NCBI GenBank assembly: GCA_019236735.1
Contig: JAFAIM010000049.1
Coordinates: 1-34,878 of the forward strand
Reading direction: 5' to 3'
DNA length: 34,878 bases
From: Burkholderiaceae bacterium
GTDB taxonomy: Bacteria; Pseudomonadota; Gammaproteobacteria; Burkholderiales; Burkholderiaceae_F
A program made the position numbers and the translations under genes. Numbering within the stretch: position 1 is the stretch's first letter; every line of letters begins with the position of its first letter. Shown one piece after another: positions 1 through 9,451 of the stretch. A model generated the notes under the pieces. It saw nothing but the letters and a program-made list of their open reading frames with translations. It had not been told where the DNA came from and searched no databases.

Positions 1-75
1 CGCTGGCTGCTGTTCGACGGGTATCATCGGCACAATATCGCCGCGGCCTACGCGGAGCTCGAATGGGAGCAGTGA
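1..75 (+). CDS. C-terminal end of an unidentified protein (partial)
   Basis: An open frame runs from the first base of the window to a TGA at 73-75 and gives 24 residues ending in AAAYAELEWEQ. Codon choice is GC-rich like its neighbours. It lies 67 bp upstream of the SoxYZ-like gene on the same strand, so it may belong to the same transcription unit, but the fragment is too short to assign a family. I do not recognise it. Confidence 0.55.
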   Translation, partial: RWLLFDGYHRHNIAAAYAELEWEQ

Positions 76-142
76 AGGCTGGCTTGTCGCCCGGCCCCAC
101 AGCGGGGCGCCGCCCGGGGGTTGCGCGCTGCAGGAGAACTCG

Positions 143-970
143 ATGAACCGACTCCATCGCATCGGAACGCTCGCAACCGTGTTGCTCGCCGGGATCCTCA
201 CCACCGCTGCGCACGCGCAGGAACTCGAGACGGAAAACTGGCACAAGGTGCGCGAGGCGCAGTTCGCAGGTCGATCCTTCGAACAGGGCGCCGACCAGGT
301 TGTCACGCTCGAGGCGCCGAACCGTGCCGAGGACGCTGCGGTCGTGCCGATCCTGATCCGCGCGGCGCAGCCACAGCAGCCCGACCGTTGGATCAAGAAA
401 ATCTATCTCGTCATCGACAAGAATCCTTCGCCGATGGGCGCCGTGTTCACGCTCACACCCGACAGCGGGCGAGCCGACATCGAGACGCGGATCCGCATCG
501 AGGACTACAGCTGGGTGCGGGCGATCGCCGAGATGCAGGACGGCAAGCTGTACATGGCGATGAAGTACGTGAAAGCATCGGGCGGCTGCTCGGCGCCGGC
601 TGGCAAGGACATGGAAGCGGCGCTGGCGCGGCTCGGGCGGATGAAAATCCGCACCGACGGCGACATCCGGCTGAACCAGCCGAACCTGGTGGAACTGATG
701 ATCAGCCACCCGAACATCTCGGGCCTGGCGATGGACCAGGTCACGCGGCTGTACGCCCCGCCCCGGTTCGTTCGGACGGTGCAGGTCACCTACTCCGGCA
801 AACCGATCATGAGCGCCGACGTCGACTTCACGATCAGCGAAAACCCGAACTTCCGCTTCTACTTCGAGCCGCGAGCAGACGGTGATCTGCGGGCCGAGGT
901 GGTCGATTCGAGCAACGCGACTTTCGAAACGTCGCTCGCGGTCCGCAGCGCCGTCGCAAGCGGCTCCTGA
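143..970 (+). CDS. Quinoprotein dehydrogenase-associated SoxYZ-like carrier protein
   Basis: Predicted periplasmic carrier of 275 aa with a signal peptide ending near AHAQ (residue 26). The N-terminal half resembles SoxY and has the swinging-arm-like motif GGCSAP with Cys149. In true SoxY a C-terminal GGCGG cysteine carries the sulfur substrate. The second half (about 170-265) resembles SoxZ, so the gene is a SoxY-SoxZ fusion. Family knowledge: fused SoxYZ-like proteins occur beside PQQ-dependent alcohol or methanol dehydrogenases and are thought to act in a redox relay rather than in thiosulfate oxidation. An AGGAGA ribosome binding site at 132-137 supports the ATG at 143. The MBL-fold gene at 1350 is the usual partner. 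The dehydrogenase itself is not in the window and may lie upstream. I am fairly sure of the family; the substrate is unknown. Confidence 0.85.
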   Translation: MNRLHRIGTLATVLLAGILTTAAHAQELETENWHKVREAQFAGRSFEQGADQVVTLEAPNRAEDAAVVPILIRAAQPQQPDRWIKKIYLVIDKNPSPMGAVFTLTPDSGRADIETRIRIEDYSWVRAIAEMQDGKLYMAMKYVKASGGCSAPAGKDMEAALARLGRMKIRTDGDIRLNQPNLVELMISHPNISGLAMDQVTRLYAPPRFVRTVQVTYSGKPIMSADVDFTISENPNFRFYFEPRADGDLRAEVVDSSNATFETSLAVRSAVASGS

Positions 971-973
971 GAC

Positions 974-1339
974 CTACTTGGGAACGCCGCAAATCTTGCG
1001 CGCGTCGGCGTCGATATCACGGTAGCGTTTGGCCGCCGCGCGCTCATCCGGACCATCGCGGAACAGGCCCATCCCTTCGCCGGGCATTCCCTGATAGCGC
1101 GCGATTGCCGACGAGTCGATGTATTCGTCGTATGTGAGCTTGCCTGCGATCGAATCGATCGCGCAGGAGCACTTGTAGATATATGCGTTCGACGCACCCG
1201 GGTTCGACGAGCCGTTGCGGTACATGCACTCCAGCACGAACTGCACGCGGTCGGCGGTCGGATAGTCGTAAGCGAGCGCCTGAGGTGCGGCAGCGGACAG
1301 GGCGAACAAGATGGCGGCGCTCGATAAGCGCATTTGCAT
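974..1339 (-). CDS. Small exported Cys-containing protein of unknown function
   Basis: A 121-aa protein with a clear signal peptide (Met-Gln-Met-Arg, then a hydrophobic stretch ending in AQALA-like residues near 23). The mature part has four cysteines, in ECMY, KCSCA and KICG contexts, which suggests two disulfides or a metal or heme-like site; there is no CxxCH motif. The start at 1339 was chosen because GGAG lies 6 nt upstream on the minus strand. A second ATG two codons downstream is spaced less well. The stop sits 3 bp from the stop of the convergent SoxYZ-like gene, and the start faces the MBL gene across only 10 bp. The position between two quinoprotein-relay genes suggests a related periplasmic role, but this is inference. 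I do not recognise a named domain. Confidence 0.7.
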   Translation of the reverse strand: MQMRLSSAAILFALSAAAPQALAYDYPTADRVQFVLECMYRNGSSNPGASNAYIYKCSCAIDSIAGKLTYDEYIDSSAIARYQGMPGEGMGLFRDGPDERAAAKRYRDIDADARKICGVPK

Positions 1340-1349
1340 GAGGGTCTCC
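1340..1349. promoter_or_regulatory. Ten-base gap holding two opposed ribosome binding sites
   Basis: The ten bases between the minus-strand ATG (1339) and the plus-strand GTG (1350) read GAGGGTCTCC. The plus strand shows GAGGG five bases before GTG 1350. The minus strand shows GGAGA about six bases before the ATG. Each gene's promoter must therefore lie inside the other gene, so the two mRNAs would be complementary at their 5' ends. Confidence 0.55.
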
Positions 1350-2303
1350 GTGGATTGCCTCGCGGTCGCGCTGTCGCGCGCGGCCCGTACGGCGATCGCG
1401 ATTATTGCGCAGTTGCCGCTTTGTGCGCTCGCGGCCGGATTCGGAGCTCTGCAGCCGATCGCGCCCGGAGTGTTTGTGCAAAGGGGCGCGGACGAGGCGC
1501 CGTCCACCGCCAATCGCGGAGCGGTCGCCAACCTGGGAGTGCTGGTGGCACCCAGCGGGGTGATCGTCGTGAACACCGGGAGCAGCGCCGAGCAAGGTGC
1601 CGCGTTACTGGCGGCAATCGCGCGCCTGACCGATCGGCCGGTCGTGCTCGCGATCGACACTCAAGCCAGCCCGGATCAGGTGCTCGGCAACGTCGCGTTC
1701 CGCGCGCGCGGCATCCCGGTGCTGGCGCACCGCGCGACCGAAGCGTTCATGCGCGAACACTGCGACACCTGCATCGCGGACGTGAAGTCCACGGCCGACA
1801 ACGACGCGCTCGACGTCACCAAAGTCGCATGGCCGAGCCGGCTGATCGACGGCAGCCAAAGCATCCGCGCGGGGGGGCGAGCGCTTCGAATTCTGCATTA
1901 CGGATGGACCGAGCGGCCGGGCTCGCTCGCGGTGCTCGATCCGGAAACGGGTGTGCTGTTTGCCGGGAACCTGGCGAGCTTCGGGGTCGTTCCGCAGACG
2001 CACCTTGGACGGCTCGACAAATGGATCGCGGCGCTCGGCGAATTGCAGGCGCTTTCACCCGCGATCGTCGTTCCTGGGCATGGGCCGCCGGGCCCGGCGG
2101 CGCAACTTGCGCAGATGCGCGGCTACCTGCAGGAGCTGCTCGACGGCGTTCGCGCCGCGTACCAGCGCGGCGACGGCCTGATGGAAACGGTTAACTCGCT
2201 ACAGCTGCCCGGGTATCGCAACTGGCCGCTATACGACACCAACCAAAGGCGCAATGTGCATTTCGCCTATCTGCAGGTCGAGCAGGACGATCTGCAGAAG
2301 TAG
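1350..2303 (+). CDS. SoxH-like MBL-fold protein of quinoprotein relay type, metal motif degenerate
   Basis: A 317-aa metallo-beta-lactamase-fold protein, probably exported (hydrophobic segment about residues 10-30). It resembles the 'quinoprotein relay system zinc metallohydrolase' group found with fused SoxYZ-like carriers. The fold is visible in the strand VAPSGVIVVNTG, in VLGNVAF, in GVLFAGN and in VVPGHGP. The HxHxDH zinc motif that should precede VLGN instead reads QASPDQ: the three His positions are Gln105, Ser107 and Gln110, and only Asp109 remains. The bridging Asp after LFAG is Asn207. His244 of the PGHG motif is kept. The protein is therefore probably not a normal dinuclear zinc hydrolase. 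GTG 1350 is chosen for the GAGGG five bases upstream. ATG 1338 and ATG 1311 are also in frame. Its stop is 6 bp from that of the convergent RNase T2 gene. Confidence 0.75.
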   Translation: MDCLAVALSRAARTAIAIIAQLPLCALAAGFGALQPIAPGVFVQRGADEAPSTANRGAVANLGVLVAPSGVIVVNTGSSAEQGAALLAAIARLTDRPVVLAIDTQASPDQVLGNVAFRARGIPVLAHRATEAFMREHCDTCIADVKSTADNDALDVTKVAWPSRLIDGSQSIRAGGRALRILHYGWTERPGSLAVLDPETGVLFAGNLASFGVVPQTHLGRLDKWIAALGELQALSPAIVVPGHGPPGPAAQLAQMRGYLQELLDGVRAAYQRGDGLMETVNSLQLPGYRNWPLYDTNQRRNVHFAYLQVEQDDLQK

Positions 2304-2309
2304 CTGCCG

Positions 2310-2948
2310 CTACTGCATCGTTCCGATCGTCAGCGGGCCTGCGCGGCAGTGCGTGCGGACGTCGCTTCCGCACGGGCGCGGATCGAGCTCGCGCGACAGG
2401 CACACTCGGACTTCCTCGAGTTGCGACCAACGGCAGCTCAGCGCGAGCGAGCTGCTCGGCAGCTTCGGGTTGGCCCGAACGAATGCGGCGACGATCTGCG
2501 AGGCTGTCATCGTGTGCGGCGCCTGACCGTCGAACTGGGCTGGGATCGACAGGCGCGCGACAGCGCGGATCAGCGTCAGAAAGTAGTCGTGCGGCGCAAG
2601 CCCGCTGCAGGTTCCGTGCGCAGCCCATTCGTGTCGGATCAGCTTCTCGTCCGGAATCGCCGCCTTGGCGCGCTCAATCGTCCGCCGATCCAGCTCGCCC
2701 GCAGCGGCACAATCTTCCGGGCCGCCGCCCGCGGCGTACTGTGGCCACAAGCCATGCGCGACGAAGCCTCGCCGCGCAGCGCACTCGGCGCGATCGACCG
2801 GATGCGAGGCGCAGAAGGTCGGCGCCCACGACAGTGCGAGCACGTAATAGTCGAAGCCCGGAGAAGCGGTCTCGAAACTGGGGGCATCGGCTGCCCATGC
2901 CGAAGCAGCAAATGCGAGGCCCAGCGTCGCCACCACGCTGCGCTTCAC
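2310..2948 (-). CDS. Ribonuclease T2 family protein
   Basis: A secreted endoribonuclease of 212 aa that would cleave single-stranded RNA in the periplasm or outside the cell through a 2',3'-cyclic phosphate. It has a signal peptide (to about Ala20) and both catalytic segments of the family: FVAHGLWPQ with His65, and HEWAAHGTC with His106, Glu107 and His111. Cysteines are spread as expected for a disulfide-bonded RNase T2. The start is a GTG at 2948 that overlaps the stop of the upstream reductase gene (GTGA), with a GGGAG site about eight bases before it, so translational coupling is likely. The neighbours, an Lrp-type regulator and a ferredoxin reductase, give no obvious reason for a secreted RNase. 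RNA scavenging for phosphate or nucleotides is the usual guess. Confidence 0.88.
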   Translation of the reverse strand: MKRSVVATLGLAFAASAWAADAPSFETASPGFDYYVLALSWAPTFCASHPVDRAECAARRGFVAHGLWPQYAAGGGPEDCAAAGELDRRTIERAKAAIPDEKLIRHEWAAHGTCSGLAPHDYFLTLIRAVARLSIPAQFDGQAPHTMTASQIVAAFVRANPKLPSSSLALSCRWSQLEEVRVCLSRELDPRPCGSDVRTHCRAGPLTIGTMQ

Positions 2949-4033
2949 CCAGTCGTCTCCCGCGCCGGCGATTCGACTCCAAGCAGCTTGTGCACCTTGG
3001 TCGAAGTCGTTGTGTACTGCAGGTGGATCGGTTTGTTTGGGAACACGTAGCGGGCAGCGCCGAACGCGGCCAGCGCTGCCTCGTGAAAGCCCGACAGGAT
3101 CAGCTTCTTTTTACCCGGGTAGATATTGATATCACCGACTGCGAAAACGCCGGGTACGCTCGTTTCGAACCGCTCGGTGTCGACCGCGACCGCGCGTCGC
3201 TCCAGGTCCAACCCCCAGTCCGCAATCGGGCCCAGCCGCGGAGTCAGGCCGAAGAACACCAGCAACGCGTCCAGCGGAACCTGTTCGACCTGCTCGTCGC
3301 TGGTGCGGGTCACCTGAAGTGCCGCCAGCCGATCGCCCTCGCGTTCGAAACCCGTCACCTGACCGATGATCAGGCGCAACCGCCCGGCCGCCTCGAGCTC
3401 GCGCATCTTCGCAACGCTGGACGGCGCCGCGCGAAACTCCTGCCGCCGGTGCACCATTATCAGGCTCTGCTTCGAGCGGGTCGCATCCTGCCCAAAGTTC
3501 AGCAGCCAGTCCAGCGCTGAATCGCCACCGCCGGCGATCACCAGGCGCTTGGCGGCGAACTCGGCCGGATCGCGCACGCGATAAAACAGCTGCGCGTTCT
3601 CGAAATCGCCGATGCCCTCGACCCGCAACCGGCGCGGCTCGAAGGCACCGACGCCGGCGGCAATGATCACGATGCGCGGCAGGAATCGTGTGCCACGCGA
3701 CGTTTCCAGCAGAAATCGTTCATCGTCCTGACGTTGCAGCGATGTGACGGTCTGCCCGAGATGGAAGGTCGGGTGGAACGGCGCGATCTGCTTCAACAAC
3801 GACTCAGTCAGTTCGCGCCCGGAGCAGACCGGAACGGCCGGGATGTCGTAGATCGGCTTGTCCGGGTAGAGCTCCATGCACTGGCCGCCGACTCGCGGCA
3901 GCGAATCGACGACGTGCGCCCGAATCTCCAGAAGGCCCAGCTCGAAAACCTGGAAGAGGCCCACGGGACCTGCGCCGATCACGACAGCGTCAGTCTGGAT
4001 CGGCTCGGCTGCGGCCGAATCGTGAATCGACAT
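2945..4033 (-). CDS. Ferredoxin--NADP(+) reductase, thioredoxin-reductase-like type
   Basis: A cytosolic FAD enzyme of 362 aa that passes electrons between NADPH and ferredoxin or flavodoxin. It has the FAD-binding [10 protein letters not shown] near the N-terminus, the [20 protein letters not shown] region typical of this subclass, a second dinucleotide motif [12 protein letters not shown], and the C-terminal [12 protein letters not shown] with [13 protein letters not shown]. The redox-active CxxC of thioredoxin reductase is absent, which separates this YumC-like ferredoxin reductase type from true thioredoxin reductases. The ATG at 4033 is chosen because the family starts just before the FAD motif. 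The frame is open further upstream, to 4123, but that part overlaps the lrp gene. No strong ribosome binding site is seen. The gene lies 10 bp after the Lrp-type gene and overlaps the RNase T2 start by 4 bp. Confidence 0.88.
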   Translation of the reverse strand: MSIHDSAAAEPIQTDAVVIGAGPVGLFQVFELGLLEIRAHVVDSLPRVGGQCMELYPDKPIYDIPAVPVCSGRELTESLLKQIAPFHPTFHLGQTVTSLQRQDDERFLLETSRGTRFLPRIVIIAAGVGAFEPRRLRVEGIGDFENAQLFYRVRDPAEFAAKRLVIAGGGDSALDWLLNFGQDATRSKQSLIMVHRRQEFRAAPSSVAKMRELEAAGRLRLIIGQVTGFEREGDRLAALQVTRTSDEQVEQVPLDALLVFFGLTPRLGPIADWGLDLERRAVAVDTERFETSVPGVFAVGDINIYPGKKKLILSGFHEAALAAFGAARYVFPNKPIHLQYTTTSTKVHKLLGVESPARETTG

Positions 4034-4043
4034 CGGTGGCAGG

Positions 4044-4505
4044 TTACACGGGAATGCTCGGAGCAAATTTGCTCCGGTGCGTCGAGAAAAAGCTGCGCAC
4101 GTTGCGAACATTTTCCTGTGCACTCAACACGCGGTGCGCGAAGGCGTGGTAGGCGGCCATGTCGACGACGTATACGACGAGCACGAAGTCCGGACCGGCG
4201 GATACGCGATAGCACTGCTGTACCGCCACCTCATGCACGAGGCGCTGTTCGAACCGCTCGAGCAGCTCGGCCGACTGGCGTTCGAGTGTGACTTCGACGA
4301 GCGCAGTCAACCCGATCGGAAACGCCTGCAGTGAAATGATCGCTATCTGACGCTCGATCACGCCCTGCTCCACCAACCTGCGCACACGCCGCAAACAGGT
4401 GGGTGCAGAAACATGGACTCGCTCGGCGAGCTGCTGGTTCGTCAGCGCGCAGTTCTGCTGCAGCAGATTCAGGATCCTACGATCGGTGTCGTCGAGATCG
4501 ATCAT
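4044..4505 (-). CDS. Lrp/AsnC family transcriptional regulator
   Basis: A DNA-binding regulator of 153 aa. The first 60 residues form the winged helix-turn-helix, starting with the typical LDDTDRRIL and followed by [20 protein letters not shown]. The remainder is the RAM/AsnC ligand-binding and oligomerisation domain, seen in the beta strands around ALVEVTLE and [10 protein letters not shown]. The ATG at 4505 is chosen over the TTG two codons earlier because it puts the family's N-terminus in the usual place. It is divergent from glmS and first in a probable three-gene operon with the ferredoxin reductase and RNase T2. Lrp-type regulators commonly repress their own promoter, and an AT-rich upstream region with a perfect TATAAT is present. 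The effector is unknown. Confidence 0.9.
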   Translation of the reverse strand: MIDLDDTDRRILNLLQQNCALTNQQLAERVHVSAPTCLRRVRRLVEQGVIERQIAIISLQAFPIGLTALVEVTLERQSAELLERFEQRLVHEVAVQQCYRVSAGPDFVLVVYVVDMAAYHAFAHRVLSAQENVRNVRSFFSTHRSKFAPSIPV

Positions 4506-4658
4506 CGTCAAAGTGAGAAGATTCCTGATTATTGATGGAATTATATTTCATAACTACGATTGACTGAAATAAAACTACATTGGCCGATCGATTTCGCAAA
4601 TTCATTTCCAGCAGCCGAGCTTAGGATCCGCGGAAGCACGAATCGACGGGGGATTTTT
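4506..4658. promoter_or_regulatory. Divergent lrp/glmS promoter region, AT-rich
   Basis: This 153-bp gap is much richer in A and T than the coding DNA around it, especially 4510-4610. On the minus strand a perfect TATAAT lies at 4545-4540, about 35 bp before the lrp ATG. The -35 is weak (TTCAGT-like). On the plus strand TAGGAT at 4622-4627 could be a -10 for glmS, without a clear -35. The A/T tracts would suit Lrp-type binding, which is inference. A GGGGGA ribosome binding site just before 4659 fixes the glmS start. Confidence 0.5.
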
Positions 4659-6506
<1,848 letters not shown>

Positions 6507-6690
6507 CGGAAATTCCGCGCCGCCGGTTGTCTGCCGAATGAAGATCGGAAACTTAAGAAGAGAGATCACAGAAAAAAATTCCACCGACCGGCAACTAACG
6601 TGACCGGGGCAAAGCGATTCCGTTCCGATGGGCTATTCTCGCGAAAACGATTCGGCGCGAACGGCCCCTGTCGCGCTTAAGACAGCTCAA

Positions 6691-8487
6691 ATGGCGATGA
6701 AACGAGCCCTGCCCCGGCCCCACGCGCTGCTTTTCCTGCTGCCGTTCGGCCTGTTGAGCTGCGGCGGTGGGGGCGGCTCGGGCGGGAGCATGTCGCCGGC
6801 TCCTTCGCCCGCCCCATCGCCAGCACCTTCGCCGGCCCCAAGCCCATCGCCAGCACCGGGTCCGTTTTCCGTGCGGTCGACCTCTCCCACCAACGGCGCA
6901 ACCGGCGTCGCGCGAACGAGCGGCTTTACCGCAACTTTCAGTGCTCCAGTCAATGTGGGGACTGTCAATGCGACGACAGCAGAGCTGATCGGCCCGGAGG
7001 GGAATGTGATGCCCAGCTCGGTCAGCGTCAACGCCGCGGACCTGACGCTGGCGCCCTCGACGCCAGGGCTTCCCGGCAACACGGCGTACACCGTGCGGCT
7101 TGCGTCGACGATCGCCGACACATCCGGACGCGTCCTGGGCAATGCATATTCAACCTCGTTCACGACCGCCCCACAGGCGTGGAACGTGACATCGACGATC
7201 GTCGCATCGGTGGCGGCGTCAACCCCGGGCGGCGCCCAGCCCGCCGCTGAGGCGGACTCCTTGGGCAACGTCACGGCAGTCTGGCACTACAACAACCCCC
7301 AGGCGAACGGCACCAATCCGGACACGCTCTTCATGGCCAGGTGGGACGGCCACTCGGGCACTTGGGGTCTGGGCGGCAACTTCTATGAGGCAGCCGGCGC
7401 CAGCTATATCGGGAACCTGTCCGTTCTCGCGGGACCGAACGGCGATGCTTATGCGATCTGGATGGAGGGCAGCGTTCTGAAGTTCGCTCGCTATTCGGCC
7501 GCCCAGAACACGTGGGCGTTTCAGCAAGTCTCGATCACGCCGGCAGGAATGATTCCAGACCCCCCAGGACCGCTCGTGGCCGATTCGAACGGCAACCTGA
7601 CCGTCTTGACGACCGGCGGGACTGTCGGGCAGATCGAACTCTTCGAAACCACGTACAACGGAGCGTCAGGCACCTGGAGCGCCCCGGCCGAGATCTTGAT
7701 CCCCAGCACGTTCAGCGGCACTACTAGCATTAATACCCAGGGGATGGCGGTGGACGGCCAAGGCAACATCACTGCGGCGTGGTATCAGAGCGCGACCTTG
7801 AGCGAACCACTGGTCGCCACCCACTACGACGCCGCCAGCGGAACCTGGACACCGTTCCAGCAGCTGGATCCAAACGTGTCGACGGGCTTGTACAACACGG
7901 TATCGATGGCGCTCGATCCGACCGGCGTCGTCACGATCGCGTGGACACACAGCGGCGGCCTCGCTGGGAACCCCAACGCCGAAGTGTCCCGCTTCGACCC
8001 GAGCACCGCCACTTGGAGCGCCTCGACGCAATTGGACAGCGGAACTGGAGCCCTCGGCGCGGGTACCCCGGCGGTCGCTGTCGACCCCGCCGGATATGCG
8101 ACGGTGGCCTGGTTTCAGTATGAAGGCGTCTTCGCCTCTCGATTCAACCCAACGACGCAATCCTGGACCGCTGCCCAGAGGGTGTCAGCCGCGGGGGCGA
8201 CCCCCAATTCCCCAGCCGCCGTCACGGCGGACAGCGCTGGCAACGTGACCGTCGTCTATGTCGACGGGTTCAGCCACAGGGCTGTCGCGATCGAGTACGA
8301 GGTCAGCGGTGGCCAGTGGCTCGCGCCCGTGATGATCGACACGCCGTCCGGTGGAGCGACGCCGATCTTCTCCAACCTTCCGGTTACGGTCAGCGACCCG
8401 TCCGGAACCGTCACCGCCGTGTGGTACGCGGAGGACTCGGCGCACGGCCCCTCGCTCGATCTGCTCACCGCCAATCAGTTCAAGTGA
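6691..8487 (+). CDS. Lipoprotein with Ig-like domain and eight-repeat propeller-like region
   Basis: A predicted outer-membrane or surface lipoprotein of 598 aa. A basic start and hydrophobic segment end in the lipobox LLSC (Cys24), followed by a Gly-rich patch and a Pro-Ala-Ser-Pro linker. About residues 60-150 look like a bacterial Ig-like domain (SbsA/Big_5 type: TSPTNGATGVARTSGFTATFS). The remainder has eight copies of a 45-60-residue repeat whose core is D-x-x-G-N-x-T-x-x-W, each followed by a RYD-x-x-x-G-x-W-like strand. Examples are DSLGNVTAVWHY, DGQGNITAAWYQ and DPAGYATVAWFQ. This suggests a beta-propeller-like fold. The start could also be ATG 6697 or the upstream 6628; no strong ribosome binding site decides. 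Function is unknown; a binding or adhesion role is inference. Confidence 0.75.
   Translation: MAMKRALPRPHALLFLLPFGLLSCGGGGGSGGSMSPAPSPAPSPAPSPAPSPSPAPGPFSVRSTSPTNGATGVARTSGFTATFSAPVNVGTVNATTAELIGPEGNVMPSSVSVNAADLTLAPSTPGLPGNTAYTVRLASTIADTSGRVLGNAYSTSFTTAPQAWNVTSTIVASVAASTPGGAQPAAEADSLGNVTAVWHYNNPQANGTNPDTLFMARWDGHSGTWGLGGNFYEAAGASYIGNLSVLAGPNGDAYAIWMEGSVLKFARYSAAQNTWAFQQVSITPAGMIPDPPGPLVADSNGNLTVLTTGGTVGQIELFETTYNGASGTWSAPAEILIPSTFSGTTSINTQGMAVDGQGNITAAWYQSATLSEPLVATHYDAASGTWTPFQQLDPNVSTGLYNTVSMALDPTGVVTIAWTHSGGLAGNPNAEVSRFDPSTATWSASTQLDSGTGALGAGTPAVAVDPAGYATVAWFQYEGVFASRFNPTTQSWTAAQRVSAAGATPNSPAAVTADSAGNVTVVYVDGFSHRAVAIEYEVSGGQWLAPVMIDTPSGGATPIFSNLPVTVSDPSGTVTAVWYAEDSAHGPSLDLLTANQFK
6796..6864 (+). 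repeat. Pro-Ala-Ser-Pro tandem repeat in lipoprotein linker
   Basis: Short tandem repeat coding for PAPS units directly after the lipid-anchored N-terminus. It encodes a rigid spacer between the membrane anchor and the Ig-like domain. Such repeats can change length by slippage. Confidence 0.8.
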
Positions 8488-8515
8488 ACGCGCCGTGGCA
8501 GCGCGGCGGTCGCAG

Positions 8516-9451
8516 TTAGAGAACCAGTCGCCCGCGCTCCTGAGCGACGCTGATTTTTGCCTCCAGCCCAGCCGTGAACCTGAGGTAGTCGCTCTCCATG
8601 CCGTCGGAGAAGATGACGCCGTTTTCCGGCATGCGCGATCGGAGCCTGAGCGGTTCTTTGGCGGTAACCGAGCCGTAAACCAACTCCGCTGCGGACGACT
8701 TGCTCGGGAACGGTTCGCGAACCGCGAAAACCAGATGATCTGTGTCCCACGGCAACGGTGTGTAGGCGACTTTTGATCCCGCGACGTGCAGGGCGCTCGC
8801 GATACGTAGCGACCCGGTGACGATGCTCTTCATCCAGGCCGTGGACCCCAGCCCGGTGGACACGATGATGCCCGACGAGGAGTGAGACTCCTGGCGCTGG
8901 CCGAGTTGTATGTCGTACAGAGCCGACGTGTGAGTTCGCGGTCCGATGAATAGGTCGTTCACCGCGCGCAGCGCCTGCCCGTCTGACAGCCGCGCCTCGG
9001 CCATCGTCACCGACTTGACCGCACGACGCTCTCCGGCGACATCCAGAAGCAAGGACGCTAAGTCCTTGGGCTGGAACGGCAGTAGGATCCCATCCCAGCG
9101 GCTGGGCTCCGGGTTGACCCCTACCAATGCCTGGCCAGTAAGGTATTTCATCGTGTTTGCGACAAGCCCATCCTGGCCAAGTGCCACGACGATGTCGTCG
9201 GGCGCGAAGACGAAGTTGGGCAGGTACGCCCGGTCGACGATCTGATAGCGACCCCGCGCCTGCAGCGCTTGCACCGCCACCTGCAGGCTGGCCGCGTAAG
9301 CAGCGTTTTCGCGCAAGTAATCGGAAAAGTCCGCTTCCAGGTGCTCGATGTAGAAGCGCGCCTGCGCCAGCGTGTGGTAACGCGCCACCAACTCCTCCAG
9401 CCGGGTGCGGCGCGTCACCAGTACGACTTTGCGCTCAGTTGCGGCGCTCAC
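8516..9451 (-). CDS. NAD-kinase-like protein
   Basis: A 311-aa protein resembling ATP-NAD kinase, sometimes annotated as 'sugar kinase'. In real NAD kinases the motifs GGDG, NE and the Gly/Thr-rich GLIVSTPTGSTAY segment bind ATP and NAD. Here they read GQDG (about residues 92-95), VND (about 164-166) and SSSGIIVSTGLGSTAW (about 191-206). The key Asp of GGDG is kept while the second Gly is Gln, so activity or specificity may differ from housekeeping NadK. The GTG at 9451 is chosen because GGAGG lies eight bases upstream; it overlaps the end of the SPFH gene by 17 bp, which suggests coupling. ATG 9472 is an alternative start. The neighbours are an SPFH protein and a NrtR-like regulator, which supports a nucleotide-linked role. 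Its substrate is not known. Confidence 0.72.
   Translation of the reverse strand: MSAATERKVVLVTRRTRLEELVARYHTLAQARFYIEHLEADFSDYLRENAAYAASLQVAVQALQARGRYQIVDRAYLPNFVFAPDDIVVALGQDGLVANTMKYLTGQALVGVNPEPSRWDGILLPFQPKDLASLLLDVAGERRAVKSVTMAEARLSDGQALRAVNDLFIGPRTHTSALYDIQLGQRQESHSSSGIIVSTGLGSTAWMKSIVTGSLRIASALHVAGSKVAYTPLPWDTDHLVFAVREPFPSKSSAAELVYGSVTAKEPLRLRSRMPENGVIFSDGMESDYLRFTAGLEAKISVAQERGRLVL

Noticed and set aside
94-108. Stem GCCCC-ACAGC-GGGGC after the first partial gene
   Set aside because: Only a 5-bp stem with no U run; common by chance in DNA this rich in G and C. Not called as a terminator.
4509-4511. TTG as start of the Lrp-type gene
   Set aside because: An ATG two codons later fits the family N-terminus better.
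4506-4658. glmS ribozyme or riboswitch upstream of glmS
   Set aside because: The ribozyme is a Gram-positive feature, the gap is short and AT-rich, and no matching core was seen.
8490-8515. GC-rich weak hairpin between two convergent genes
   Set aside because: The stem is about five bases and lacks a U tract.
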